Source: B1-G15 sp964346135
GTDB lineage: Archaea > Thermoproteota > Bathyarchaeia > Bathyarchaeales > Bathyarchaeaceae
Reading direction: 5' to 3'
DNA: 10,375 nt
Assembly (NCBI GenBank): GCA_964346135.1
Contig: CAYFTS010000128.1
Span: 1-10,375, forward strand
In this document: piece after piece, positions 1 to 6,605 of the stretch
How the letters are laid out: each line of letters opens with the position of its first letter
Numbering within the stretch: the first letter of the stretch is position 1
Notes under the pieces: generated by a model
Seen by the model: only the letters and a program-made list of their open reading frames with translations
Told to the model about the DNA's origin: nothing
Database searches by the model: none
Program-made: the position numbers and the translations under genes

Positions 1-3000
1 GGCGAAGGGAAAAGAATGCCCCTATTGTGGCTCTCCTCAGTACAAAATAGTTTTCGAAAAACCCACAAAATTTAGTGAAGACCTTCCAGAGGGAGGCGCA
101 CAACGATTGACGCCCAGCATGATTCGAGAAAGACTTGAACGAATACCAGATGAAGATCTGGAATTGTTTGGTTTCAACTCGGAAGTCGCCAGACCAGAGT
201 GGATGGTTCTTCAAGTTCTTCCAGTTCCTCCAGTCTATGTGAGACCCTCCATAACGTTGGAGTCAGGCATCCGATCTGAGGATGATTTAACACACAAGCT
301 TGTAGATATTATCCGTATCAACCAGAGATTAAAGGAGAACATGGAGGCGGGAGCTCCAACTCTCATCATCCAAGACCTGTCTGAGCTTCTACAGTATCAC
401 ATAACCACATACTTCAATAATGAAGCGTCAGGAATCCCGCCTGCAAGACATCGTTCAGGTAGAGCGCTTAAGACCATATCGCAGCGTCTCAAAGGAAAGG
501 AAGGTAGATTTAGAAGCAATCTTTCTGGGAAGAGAGTTGACTTTTCAGCACGGACCGTGATTTCTCCAGACCCAAATCTCGACATCAATGAGGTGGGAGT
601 TCCACTTGACGTTGCCATGAGACTTTCAATTCCTGAAAAAGTTACTGCATGGAACGTCGATGAGATGCGAAAGTTAGTGATCAACGGTCCTGAAAAGTAT
701 CCTGGCACACTTTATGTTACGAGACCTGACGGCAAACGTATCCGATTGGAATTCGTAGTGGACCGTGAAAAGATTGCTGAAGTTGTTGAGCCAGGCTTCA
801 TTGTAGAACGTCACCTTAAGAACGGTGACATCGCCATCTTCAATAGACAGCCATCTCTTCACCGGATGTCTATCATGGCACACCATGTACGGGTGCTCCC
901 TCACAAGACATTTCGTTTGCATCTCTGTGTGTGTCCTCCCTATAACGCGGATTTTGACGGAGACGAAATGAATCTTCACGTGCCACAGAGCGAAGAGGCG
1001 CGGACCGAAGCGCGTCTCCTAATGCAGGTTCAAGATCAGATTCTGTCACCAAGGTTTGGAGGCCCTATAATCGGGGCTATTCGTGACTTTATCACAGCCT
1101 CTTATCTTTTCACTCGAAAATCCACTTTCCTCACTAAGGAAGAAGTTTGTCGACTGCTTTTAGCGGCTGGTTACGAGGGCTCCCTTCCAAAACCTGAAAT
1201 CAAAGAACCTGAACCGCGTTGGAGTGGAAAGCAAATATTTAGCTTATTTATCCCTAAGGGCATGAATTACGCGTTAAAAGCGACAACCTGCATTAATTGC
1301 ACTCCTTGTCTTCGCGAGGAGTGTGAATATGATGCTTACGTGGTCATCAAAGACGGTATTTTAAAGTCGGGCGTGATTGATAGAAGTTCCATAGGCGCCG
1401 AGCAATCAGAAAGCCTTCTACACCGAATAATAAAAGATTACGGTGGCGTTGCTGGACGTCAGTTCCTAAACAGCATCTGTCGTCTTCTCAAGTTTTTCAT
1501 GACAATGCGAGGCTTCACATATTCCTTTGATGAACTTGAATTGTCGCCTCCTGTTCAAGAAAAAATCCGTAACATAATACATAAGGCTGAAGAACGGATA
1601 AACGAATTGATCAAGGCTTTTCAAGATGACACACTAGAAAGACTCCCAGGCCAAACTCTCATTGACTCCTTTGAAATCTATGTGATGAATGAACTGGCTA
1701 AAGCTAGAGATAAAGCTGGGGGAATGGCAGATAAAGACTTCGACATTCAAAACTCTGGCATCGTCATGACGAGAACAGGGGCTAGGGGATCAAACCTCAA
1801 CATCGCTCAAATGACCGCTTGTGTTGGACAGCAATCCGTGCGAGGAAAACGAATTATGCGTGGATACGTGGAGCGAGCTTTGCCTCACTTTGAGTCAGGG
1901 GATCCCTCCCCAAAGGCCAGAGGCTTTGTGTACTCTAGTTATCGAGAGGGGCTTGATCCAATCGAATTTTTCTTCCATGCGATGGGAGGTCGAGAAGGAC
2001 TTGTGGACACGGCTGTGCGAACACAACAGAGCGGCTACATGCAGAGACGGCTCATCAACGCATTAGAACATCTACGCATTGAATATGACGAAACGGTTCG
2101 AAACTCGATTGGTGATATTATTCAGTTCAGATACGGCGAAGACGGAGTGGATCCCGGCAAGAGTGATCATGGAAAAGCTGTGAACGTCATGCGGTTAGTT
2201 GAGCAAGTCAGACTTGCAATGAAAAAGGGCAAACCTGCGCCCAAGCAATACATTGTGAATCGTCTCAAAGAGATAGAAGATCAGCTTATACCCATACTCG
2301 TTGATGAGCTGAAAAAGGAGTTAACTAAAGCCAAGTTGGCTATAAAAGGTGTAGACCAAGCGATTGCTCTAACCTTAGAAAACTATAAACGAGCTCTAGT
2401 TGAGCCCGGTGAAGCTGTTGGAATAGTGGCGGCCCAATCTATGGGTGAGCCGGGTACTCAGATGACGCTTAGAACGTTCCACTACGCTGGAGTTAGAGAA
2501 CAAAACGTGACTCTAGGGTTACCTCGTCTAATTGAAATAGTGGACGCTCGACGGACACCATCAACTCCAATCATGTCCATTTATCTTGACAAGGAGCATC
2601 GAAAAAGCAAGGAGAAAGCCACTGAGGTTGCTCGTGAAATCATTTGCACCGTTATGGAAGATATTGCGCAAGAGATGTACATAGATCCAGAACGAGAGGA
2701 AGTGGTTGTCAAACTCGACGTCACTATGATGAAAGATCGAGGAATCTCATTGGAAGAGTTAAAGAACGCAATGGACTCACCAAAATACACGTTGAGAGTC
2801 AAAGAGAACGAGATCGGCGTCAAATCTAAAAAACCCGTAGATCTCAAGAAATTGCTGGACAAGATTTCTTCACAACAAATTAAAGGCGCAAAAGATATTC
2901 GAAGAGTTTTGATCACCGAGGAAGCTGGAAAGTGGGTTATACGTACAGACGGATCTAACCTACCACAGATTATTGAGATTCGCGGCATTGACCCGATGCG

Positions 3001-3391
3001 AACAACCACTAATCATGTGCATGAGATTTCTAAGACGTTGGGAATCGAAGCTGCTAGAAACTCCTTAATTAAGGAGGCTATTGGCGTTCTTGAGGAGCAA
3101 GGGCTTGACGTAGACATACGACATGTCATGCTGGTGGCTGACATAATGACTGCGACTGGTGATGTTCGTCAGATAGGGAGACATGGAATCAGCGGAAAAA
3201 AGGCAAGTGTGCTTGCGAGGGCAGCCTTTGAGATTACTGTTCCAAACATCGTTGCGGCGGCGATTAAAGGAGACAGTGATCCATTGCGAGGAGTTACCGA
3301 AAACGTTATCGTGGGTCAATCTATCCCCATTGGTACAGGTTTGGTTGATCTTTACATGTCAACTGCACATCGGAAGGGTTCCAAAAAATGA
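1..3391 (+). CDS. rpoA: DNA-directed RNA polymerase largest subunit, fused Rpo1 (A' + A''), 5' end outside window
   Basis: This is the catalytic largest subunit of RNA polymerase. The frame is open from base 2 with no stop, so the gene begins before the window; about 1129 codons are visible. Counting from the first full codon, a zinc-binding CPYCG motif lies at about residues 6-10. The Mg-binding NADFDGD motif is at 315-321 (bases 944-964), a CxxCxxCxxxxC cluster at 430-441, the bridge helix at about 662-691 and the trigger loop (GIVAAQS...TFHYAG) at 807-830. In most archaea this polypeptide is two genes, A' and A'', divided between bridge helix and trigger loop. Here one uninterrupted frame crosses that point with no stop, new start or intein. 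The TTG at 107 is not the start, since conserved zinc-ribbon residues precede it. The stop overlaps the rpl30e start (ATGA), indicating co-transcription and translational coupling. Confidence 0.97.
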   Translation, partial: AKGKECPYCGSPQYKIVFEKPTKFSEDLPEGGAQRLTPSMIRERLERIPDEDLELFGFNSEVARPEWMVLQVLPVPPVYVRPSITLESGIRSEDDLTHKLVDIIRINQRLKENMEAGAPTLIIQDLSELLQYHITTYFNNEASGIPPARHRSGRALKTISQRLKGKEGRFRSNLSGKRVDFSARTVISPDPNLDINEVGVPLDVAMRLSIPEKVTAWNVDEMRKLVINGPEKYPGTLYVTRPDGKRIRLEFVVDREKIAEVVEPGFIVERHLKNGDIAIFNRQPSLHRMSIMAHHVRVLPHKTFRLHLCVCPPYNADFDGDEMNLHVPQSEEARTEARLLMQVQDQILSPRFGGPIIGAIRDFITASYLFTRKSTFLTKEEVCRLLLAAGYEGSLPKPEIKEPEPRWSGKQIFSLFIPKGMNYALKATTCINCTPCLREECEYDAYVVIKDGILKSGVIDRSSIGAEQSESLLHRIIKDYGGVAGRQFLNSICRLLKFFMTMRGFTYSFDELELSPPVQEKIRNIIHKAEERINELIKAFQDDTLERLPGQTLIDSFEIYVMNELAKARDKAGGMADKDFDIQNSGIVMTRTGARGSNLNIAQMTACVGQQSVRGKRIMRGYVERALPHFESGDPSPKARGFVYSSYREGLDPIEFFFHAMGGREGLVDTAVRTQQSGYMQRRLINALEHLRIEYDETVRNSIGDIIQFRYGEDGVDPGKSDHGKAVNVMRLVEQVRLAMKKGKPAPKQYIVNRLKEIEDQLIPILVDELKKELTKAKLAIKGVDQAIALTLENYKRALVEPGEAVGIVAAQSMGEPGTQMTLRTFHYAGVREQNVTLGLPRLIEIVDARRTPSTPIMSIYLDKEHRKSKEKATEVAREIICTVMEDIAQEMYIDPEREEVVVKLDVTMMKDRGISLEELKNAMDSPKYTLRVKENEIGVKSKKPVDLKKLLDKISSQQIKGAKDIRRVLITEEAGKWVIRTDGSNLPQIIEIRGIDPMRTTTNHVHEISKTLGIEAARNSLIKEAIGVLEEQGLDVDIRHVMLVADIMTATGDVRQIGRHGISGKKASVLARAAFEITVPNIVAAAIKGDSDPLRGVTENVIVGQSIPIGTGLVDLYMSTAHRKGSKK

Positions 3392-3699
3392 TTGACATAA
3401 ATAAGGCTATAGCTGCCACGGTGAAGACTGGAAAGGTTTTGTTTGGAACTAACAACGCCATAAAAAATGCTAAGGCGGGCAAAACTAAACTCATAGTTGT
3501 TGCAGCTAATTGCCCGCGAGAAATTCGTGAAGATATTGAGTATTATTGTAGACTTTCTGGTGTTCCGATTGCTATTTATAATGGAACTAGCATAGATTTG
3601 GGCGCAGTGTGTGGAAAACCATTTATGGTTTCCGCTTTAACAATAAGAGAACCTGGAGATTCTGACATCTTGAAGCTCACGGAGGCCGCGAATGTCTAG
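3388..3699 (+). CDS. rpl30e: Archaeal/eukaryotic-type ribosomal protein L30e (eL30)
   Basis: This 103-residue protein of the large ribosomal subunit belongs to the L7Ae/L30e/S12e/Gadd45 fold, a single RNA-binding domain of about 100 residues that recognises kink-turn-like RNA. Recognisable segments are the TGKVLFGTNNAIKNAKAGK region near residues 14-32, the LIVVAANCP strand near 36-44 and the carboxy-terminal ALTIREPGDSDI segment. Its length is normal for archaea. The ATG overlaps the rpoA stop by four bases, and a purine-rich GGAAGGG lies about ten bases upstream. It ends in TAG inside the start of nusA, an eight-base overlap. The rpoA-rpl30e-nusA order is a standard archaeal arrangement and supports the identification. 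Confidence 0.96.
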   Translation: MIDINKAIAATVKTGKVLFGTNNAIKNAKAGKTKLIVVAANCPREIREDIEYYCRLSGVPIAIYNGTSIDLGAVCGKPFMVSALTIREPGDSDILKLTEAANV

Positions 3700-4129
3700 T
3701 GGGATACGATTCACCAGTCGAGAGATGCGTTATATAGCTTTATTCGAAAGTATAACTGGCGCAACCGTGAAAGATTGTATAATAGATGATGAACTTAACC
3801 GAATTATATTTATCATAAAGGAAGGAGACGTGGGAATCGCTATTGGAAGGAGAGGCAAAAACATACATATGCTGGAGAGAATGACTGGGAAAAAACACGA
3901 GATAATTGAGCATTCTGAGAAACCAGCTCAGTTCATCAAGAATGCGTTGAGGCCAGCGCGGGTGAATGAAATCCGCATTAGTGAACGAACTGACGGAAAA
4001 ACCATTGCGGTGGTTTCGGTGAATCCGAAGGATAAGGGGGTTGCCATCGGTAAGAATGGGAGAAATGCGGAGCGAATTCGGTTTTTGGCTAAACGGTACT
4101 TCCAAATTCAAAATGTATCCATAACGTGA
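3692..4129 (+). CDS. nusA: Archaeal NusA-like transcription elongation/termination factor with two KH domains
   Basis: This 145-residue protein is the short archaeal form of NusA. It has two KH RNA-binding domains and lacks the amino-terminal polymerase-binding and S1 domains of bacterial NusA. The first KH loop is GRRG at residues 52-55 and the second is GKNG at 120-123, each in a hydrophobic-IG setting typical of KH domains. A strong Shine-Dalgarno sequence GGAGG (3681-3685) sits six bases before the ATG at 3692, inside the end of rpl30e. The protein probably binds nascent RNA or rRNA and associates with the polymerase encoded just upstream; the exact archaeal role is not well established. 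It is the last gene of this plus-strand transcription unit, because a T-rich tract and oppositely oriented genes follow. Confidence 0.95.
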   Translation: MSSGIRFTSREMRYIALFESITGATVKDCIIDDELNRIIFIIKEGDVGIAIGRRGKNIHMLERMTGKKHEIIEHSEKPAQFIKNALRPARVNEIRISERTDGKTIAVVSVNPKDKGVAIGKNGRNAERIRFLAKRYFQIQNVSIT

Positions 4130-4147
4130 AGTTGGTAACTGCTAACA

Positions 4148-4161
4148 TTTTTCTTTTTTTT
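4148..4161 (+). terminator. Poly-T intrinsic terminator after nusA
   Basis: A tract of 13 T in 14 bases (one C) begins 18 bases after the nusA stop. Archaeal polymerase terminates at such U-rich stretches without needing a hairpin. Its position between nusA and the convergent regulator gene fits the end of the rpoA-rpl30e-nusA transcript. Confidence 0.65.
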
Positions 4162-4172
4162 GGATGGGCAAG

Positions 4173-4496
4173 TTAGATTTGTTTTCTCAGTCGCCCCAAA
4201 AGGCGAACTAATAAAAAGTCGAAGTTTTCGCCCCATAAAAGCCATTTTAGACGGTGGTAAGTTTGCAGAAACTGGAGTCCTTTGTCACTGGTTCGATAGG
4301 ACACTTGGCTTTTTTGTTCTACTTTCAGTAGACTCAACTCTAATAGAGCGGACAAATATTTGTCTAAGGATAGAGGGTTCAAGTTACACTGCTGCATAAT
4401 CTCTGTTTTATTAGCTCCTTTGCCCGCCAAACGGAGAATGGCGGCAACTGTGTCGAAATCGCTTTTTTCTTTCGTTCTGTTACACTTCTCCCGCAT
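4173..4496 (-). CDS. Small winged-helix transcriptional regulator (COG3432 / HTH_45-like)
   Basis: This 107-residue protein resembles the archaeal COG3432 'predicted transcriptional regulator' group. Residues 13-75 show its usual pattern: a DFDTVAAILRLAGKGANKTEIM helix pair, a recognition-helix region around NLNPLSLDKYLSALLELSLL, and a wing ending in SYRTSDKGLQFLQTY. The tail is basic (RLLGRLRKQ). It has no ligand-binding or membrane domain, so it would act as a small DNA-binding protein, probably a dimer. Its targets are unknown. It is convergent with nusA and lies downstream of the M24 gene on the same strand, with 176 bases between them. A TATA-like box about 25 bases before a start site near 4502 predicts an almost leaderless message. 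A perfect ten-base palindrome at 4501-4510 covers that start and could be an autoregulatory operator (inference). Confidence 0.8.
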   Translation of the reverse strand: MREKCNRTKEKSDFDTVAAILRLAGKGANKTEIMQQCNLNPLSLDKYLSALLELSLLKVEQKSQVSYRTSDKGLQFLQTYHRLKWLLWGENFDFLLVRLLGRLRKQI

Positions 4497-4500
4497 AAAT

Positions 4501-4510
4501 CAACATGTTG
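4501..4510. promoter_or_regulatory. Perfect palindrome CAACATGTTG at the regulator's predicted transcription start
   Basis: The ten bases CAACATGTTG equal their own reverse complement. They lie between the TATA box and the start codon of the winged-helix gene, over its predicted transcription start. Just upstream on the minus strand, the sequence TTGCATTGCATTTGCA contains three closely spaced TTGCA units. A protein bound here would block initiation. An operator role is inferred from position and symmetry only. Confidence 0.35.
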
Positions 4511-4522
4511 CAAATGCAATGC

Positions 4523-4534
4523 AAAAATTATATT
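4523..4534 (-). promoter_or_regulatory. TATA box of the winged-helix regulator gene
   Basis: On the minus strand this reads AATATAATTTTT, centred about 33 bases before the ATG at 4496. With the usual archaeal spacing the transcript would start near 4502, giving a leader of about six bases. No Shine-Dalgarno sequence fits in that space, in line with leaderless translation. Confidence 0.5.
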
Positions 4535-4584
4535 CATTATTTCAATCTGGACAATATAACTGAACTCACATCATCTTCACTGAA

Positions 4585-4622
4585 TTGACATGTGCGCGTG
4601 TCAACTTTTTCGTCATGTTGAC
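4585..4622. repeat. Pair of inverted repeats between the M24 gene and the regulator gene
   Basis: The first element (4585-4604) has TTGACA and TGTCAA arms around eight bases. It extends to eight-base arms with one mismatch and is followed on the plus strand by CTTTTT. The second (4611-4623) is CGTCA-TGT-TGACG, sharing the CATGTTG core with the palindrome at 4501-4510. They lie in the 176-base gap between two co-directional minus-strand genes. They could be regulator sites or form the 3' end of the M24 transcript. Confidence 0.35.
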
Positions 4623-4627
4623 GTAAC

Positions 4628-4653
4628 AAAAATTTCGAGTTAGATAATAAAAT
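4628..4653 (-). terminator. Possible T-rich terminator after the M24 gene
   Basis: On the minus strand, ATTTTATTATC and AAATTTTTG follow within 20 to 45 bases of the M24 stop. These T-rich runs are interrupted and weaker than the one after nusA, so termination here may be partial. Confidence 0.3.
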
Positions 4654-4672
4654 ATGGAGTTAAGAACTTGGC

Positions 4673-5779
4673 TTACTTGATTATTTCGTAGTCGAATTTC
4701 GTGAGTCTCTCTGGCACTCCAAGCTGCACTACATAGGTGTCTTCAAATTTTATTGTTCCGATGCCAGGAACTGTTAACGGCGCATGTACAGAAGCTAAAA
4801 CCATGTTTTCAACAGCCTTGTATCGACGATGAGGAACCACTATGGTTGTTATCGGGTCTTCTTCTGTTAGGAGACCCACTCCATGTGCAAAGCCGGTCAC
4901 GTAATAGTCGCCATAACCTCTGTCTTCAACTAGTTTTCTTAAGAGCTTCTCAATCTCGATTAGTTGTGTTCCATGTTTGAGGTTTTCCTCAGCCTTTCGA
5001 TGCACTTCCATAAAAGCTTCAAACGCATTTCGTTTTTTCGCTGGTAAACTGCCTAAGAAAACTGTTCGTGTGAGATTGCTATAATACCCATCGTAATCAG
5101 CTGATATGACTATTTCCACGGTGTCATCGGGCTTGATTTTCATCCAGTTTCGCGGTTCCGCGTGGACTCTTGGTTTTGGACCAGTTGTAATGTATATGTG
5201 AGGATTCTCAGCCTCTTTCTTCATCATTTCACTCAAGGGTTCAGTGGCGACTTCCAGCTCGGTTTTCCCAACATCGATGGCATCTATGGCTTTTTGCATA
5301 CCTATCTCAGCTATTTTTGAAGCTTGTTTTATAGCTTTTATTTCACTTGCATCTTTCACCATACGTATTTGCATGATTAACGCGTGGACGTCTTTGATTT
5401 CAACTCCGGGATTTAGCCGTTTGAAAAGTTCGAAGAAAAGCACGTAAGAGTCTCTTTCAACGCTGTAATCAAACCCAACTGTTTTATATCCAGATTTGCG
5501 TATGGTTCCGCTGATTTCCTTCATAAGTTCCTCGCTTTTCATATACTTTTTAACGTTCTGTATCCAGCTTTTTTCCATGAACTCTTCAACTTCATATTTG
5601 AAGATGATAGCTGTCGGATTGCCTTCAGCGGGTATTAATAGAGCGGGTCTAAGCCATTTTATTCCTGTGAAGTATGTGAATGACGAAAGGGTTCTAATCA
5701 TTGAAGCGTTTATGTTGTTTTGTTTCATCAACTGCTGAAAATGTTGAACTCTCTTTTTCAAGATTTCTTGGCTAACCAT
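4673..5779 (-). CDS. M24-family 'pita-bread' protein (Xaa-Pro peptidase/creatinase-like) lacking most metal ligands
   Basis: This 368-residue cytoplasmic protein has the two-domain layout of the M24B aminopeptidase P/prolidase/creatinase family: a creatinase-type amino-terminal domain (about 1-135) and a pita-bread domain (about 140-360). Family landmarks are visible, such as KDASEIKAIKQA near 142, DYDGYYSNLTRT at 228-239, HGVGL at 299-303 and IKFEDT at 343-348. A metal-dependent prolidase needs Asp, Asp, His, Glu, Glu. Here the two Asp positions are V224 and N235, His is kept as H299, the first Glu position holds V331 or H332, and the last Glu is kept as E346. H206 of the substrate site is also kept. 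It therefore probably does not bind the dinuclear metal centre. Creatinase and the Spt16 amino-terminal domain are known metal-free relatives, so it may be a non-metal hydrolase or a peptide-binding protein. GGAGA lies ten bases before the ATG. Confidence 0.88.
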   Translation of the reverse strand: MVSQEILKKRVQHFQQLMKQNNINASMIRTLSSFTYFTGIKWLRPALLIPAEGNPTAIIFKYEVEEFMEKSWIQNVKKYMKSEELMKEISGTIRKSGYKTVGFDYSVERDSYVLFFELFKRLNPGVEIKDVHALIMQIRMVKDASEIKAIKQASKIAEIGMQKAIDAIDVGKTELEVATEPLSEMMKKEAENPHIYITTGPKPRVHAEPRNWMKIKPDDTVEIVISADYDGYYSNLTRTVFLGSLPAKKRNAFEAFMEVHRKAEENLKHGTQLIEIEKLLRKLVEDRGYGDYYVTGFAHGVGLLTEEDPITTIVVPHRRYKAVENMVLASVHAPLTVPGIGTIKFEDTYVVQLGVPERLTKFDYEIIK

Positions 5780-5788
5780 TTGTTTTTG

Positions 5789-5793
5789 TCTCC
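5789..5793 (-). promoter_or_regulatory. Ribosome binding site of the M24 gene
   Basis: On the minus strand this reads GGAGA, about ten bases before the ATG at 5779. It supports that start, which also gives the expected amino-terminal domain length. Confidence 0.55.
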
Positions 5794-5837
5794 TTTTACG
5801 AGGGAAAGCACCAGTAGCCTATATTGCGGAATTTTTG

Positions 5838-5852
5838 TTTTTATATATTTTT
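5838..5852 (-). promoter_or_regulatory. TATA box of the M24 gene
   Basis: The minus strand reads AAAAATATATAAAAA, the most TATA-like stretch in this divergent intergenic region. It is centred about 66 bases before the ATG, which predicts a transcript start near 5820 and a leader of about 40 bases carrying the GGAGA site. Confidence 0.55.
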
Positions 5853-5982
5853 CATTTGCACGCAGTTAAAAGTCAGCTAGCCAACTTCCTTTTATGCATT
5901 TTGCGGGGAGAAATCTAGAGACGGCTCCACGCTGTGCTTAGTATAGGTTGAGTCGATGCTAATAAAGGCAGTAAGTGCACAA

Positions 5983-5990
5983 CTTAAATA
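5983..5990 (+). promoter_or_regulatory. TATA box of rps12
   Basis: CTTAAATA lies about 42 bases before the rps12 ATG at 6029, so transcription would begin near 6012 and the short leader would contain GAGG (6015-6018). This indicates that rps12 is transcribed independently of nusA. It also excludes the in-frame ATG at 5975, which lies upstream of the promoter. Confidence 0.55.
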
Positions 5991-6028
5991 TTGGACTTGT
6001 CGTTAACATAGCCAGAGGAATTAAGACT

Positions 6029-6469
6029 ATGGGATCTAAGTCACCGAAAGGCGAGTTCGCAGGAAGGAAACTAGTGGCAAAAAGGAAAAAACTTAGGTGG
6101 AGCGACATTTACTACAAACGTCGAACACTGAAATTGGACGTGAAGTCTGACCCGCTAATGGGCGCACCCATGGCTCGCGGAATTGTTCTGGAGAAAGTTG
6201 GTGTGGAAAGCAAGCAGCCTAACAGTGCAATTCGAAAATGTGTGAGAACTCAACTCATCAAAAACGGCAAACTCGTCACGGCTTTTCTTCCTGGAGACGG
6301 CGCCCTTAACGTTGTGGATGAACATGATGAAGTGATTGTGGAGGGAATCGGGGGCTCCCGTGGAAGAAGCATGGGTGACATTCCAGGTGTTCGGTGGAGA
6401 GTAATCACTGTTAACGGGGTTTCCCTTAAAGAGTTAGTGTACGGTCGAAAAGAAAAACCGTTGCGCTAA
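6029..6469 (+). CDS. rps12: Small-subunit ribosomal protein S12 (uS12), archaeal type
   Basis: This 146-residue protein belongs to the decoding centre of the small ribosomal subunit, where S12 monitors codon-anticodon pairing. The archaeal start MGSKSPKGEFAGRKL is followed by the KQPNSAIRK motif (62-70), which contacts the decoding site, the FLPGDGALN segment (87-95) and the GDIPGVRWRV loop (116-125). Its length matches archaeal S12 (about 147). The ATG at 6029 is chosen because family members begin there, GAGG lies ten bases upstream, and a TATA box lies inside the longer alternative from 5975. In many archaea this gene directly follows nusA. Here it is 1.9 kb away, separated by two minus-strand genes, and divergent from the M24 gene. 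Confidence 0.96.
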   Translation: MGSKSPKGEFAGRKLVAKRKKLRWSDIYYKRRTLKLDVKSDPLMGAPMARGIVLEKVGVESKQPNSAIRKCVRTQLIKNGKLVTAFLPGDGALNVVDEHDEVIVEGIGGSRGRSMGDIPGVRWRVITVNGVSLKELVYGRKEKPLR

Positions 6470-6495
6470 ACACTAGTCTTTTACTGAACAGTTGG

Positions 6496-6525
6496 TATTT
6501 TTCACTTTCGTTTCCGAAAGATTTT
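6496..6525. terminator. Hairpin with flanking T-rich sequence between convergent rps12 and antiporter genes
   Basis: A perfect inverted repeat CTTTCG-TTTC-CGAAAG (6505-6520) is followed on the plus strand by ATTTTATC and preceded by GGTATTTTTC. It lies about 35 bases after the rps12 stop and about 85 bases past the end of the convergent antiporter gene. It could end the rps12 transcript and perhaps the opposing one. Confidence 0.45.
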
Positions 6526-6605
6526 ATCACCTTCCAATATTCGCAGATGTATCCAAAACCTGCTTCATCCAGTTTGTATGTTTCATTCAGTTTTTCAGCT
6601 AAGCG

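Noticed and set aside
107..109. TTG as the start codon of rpoA
   Set aside because: The same frame is open to base 2 and encodes conserved RpoA sequence including CPYCG, so the gene begins before the window.
2581..3009. 142-codon minus-strand frame opposite the end of rpoA
   Set aside because: It lies wholly inside highly conserved rpoA and has serine-rich shadow composition.
5975..6028. Longer S12 starting at the ATG at 5975
   Set aside because: The extra 18 residues do not match S12 and contain the TATA box. The ATG at 6029 has a GAGG site and matches the family start.
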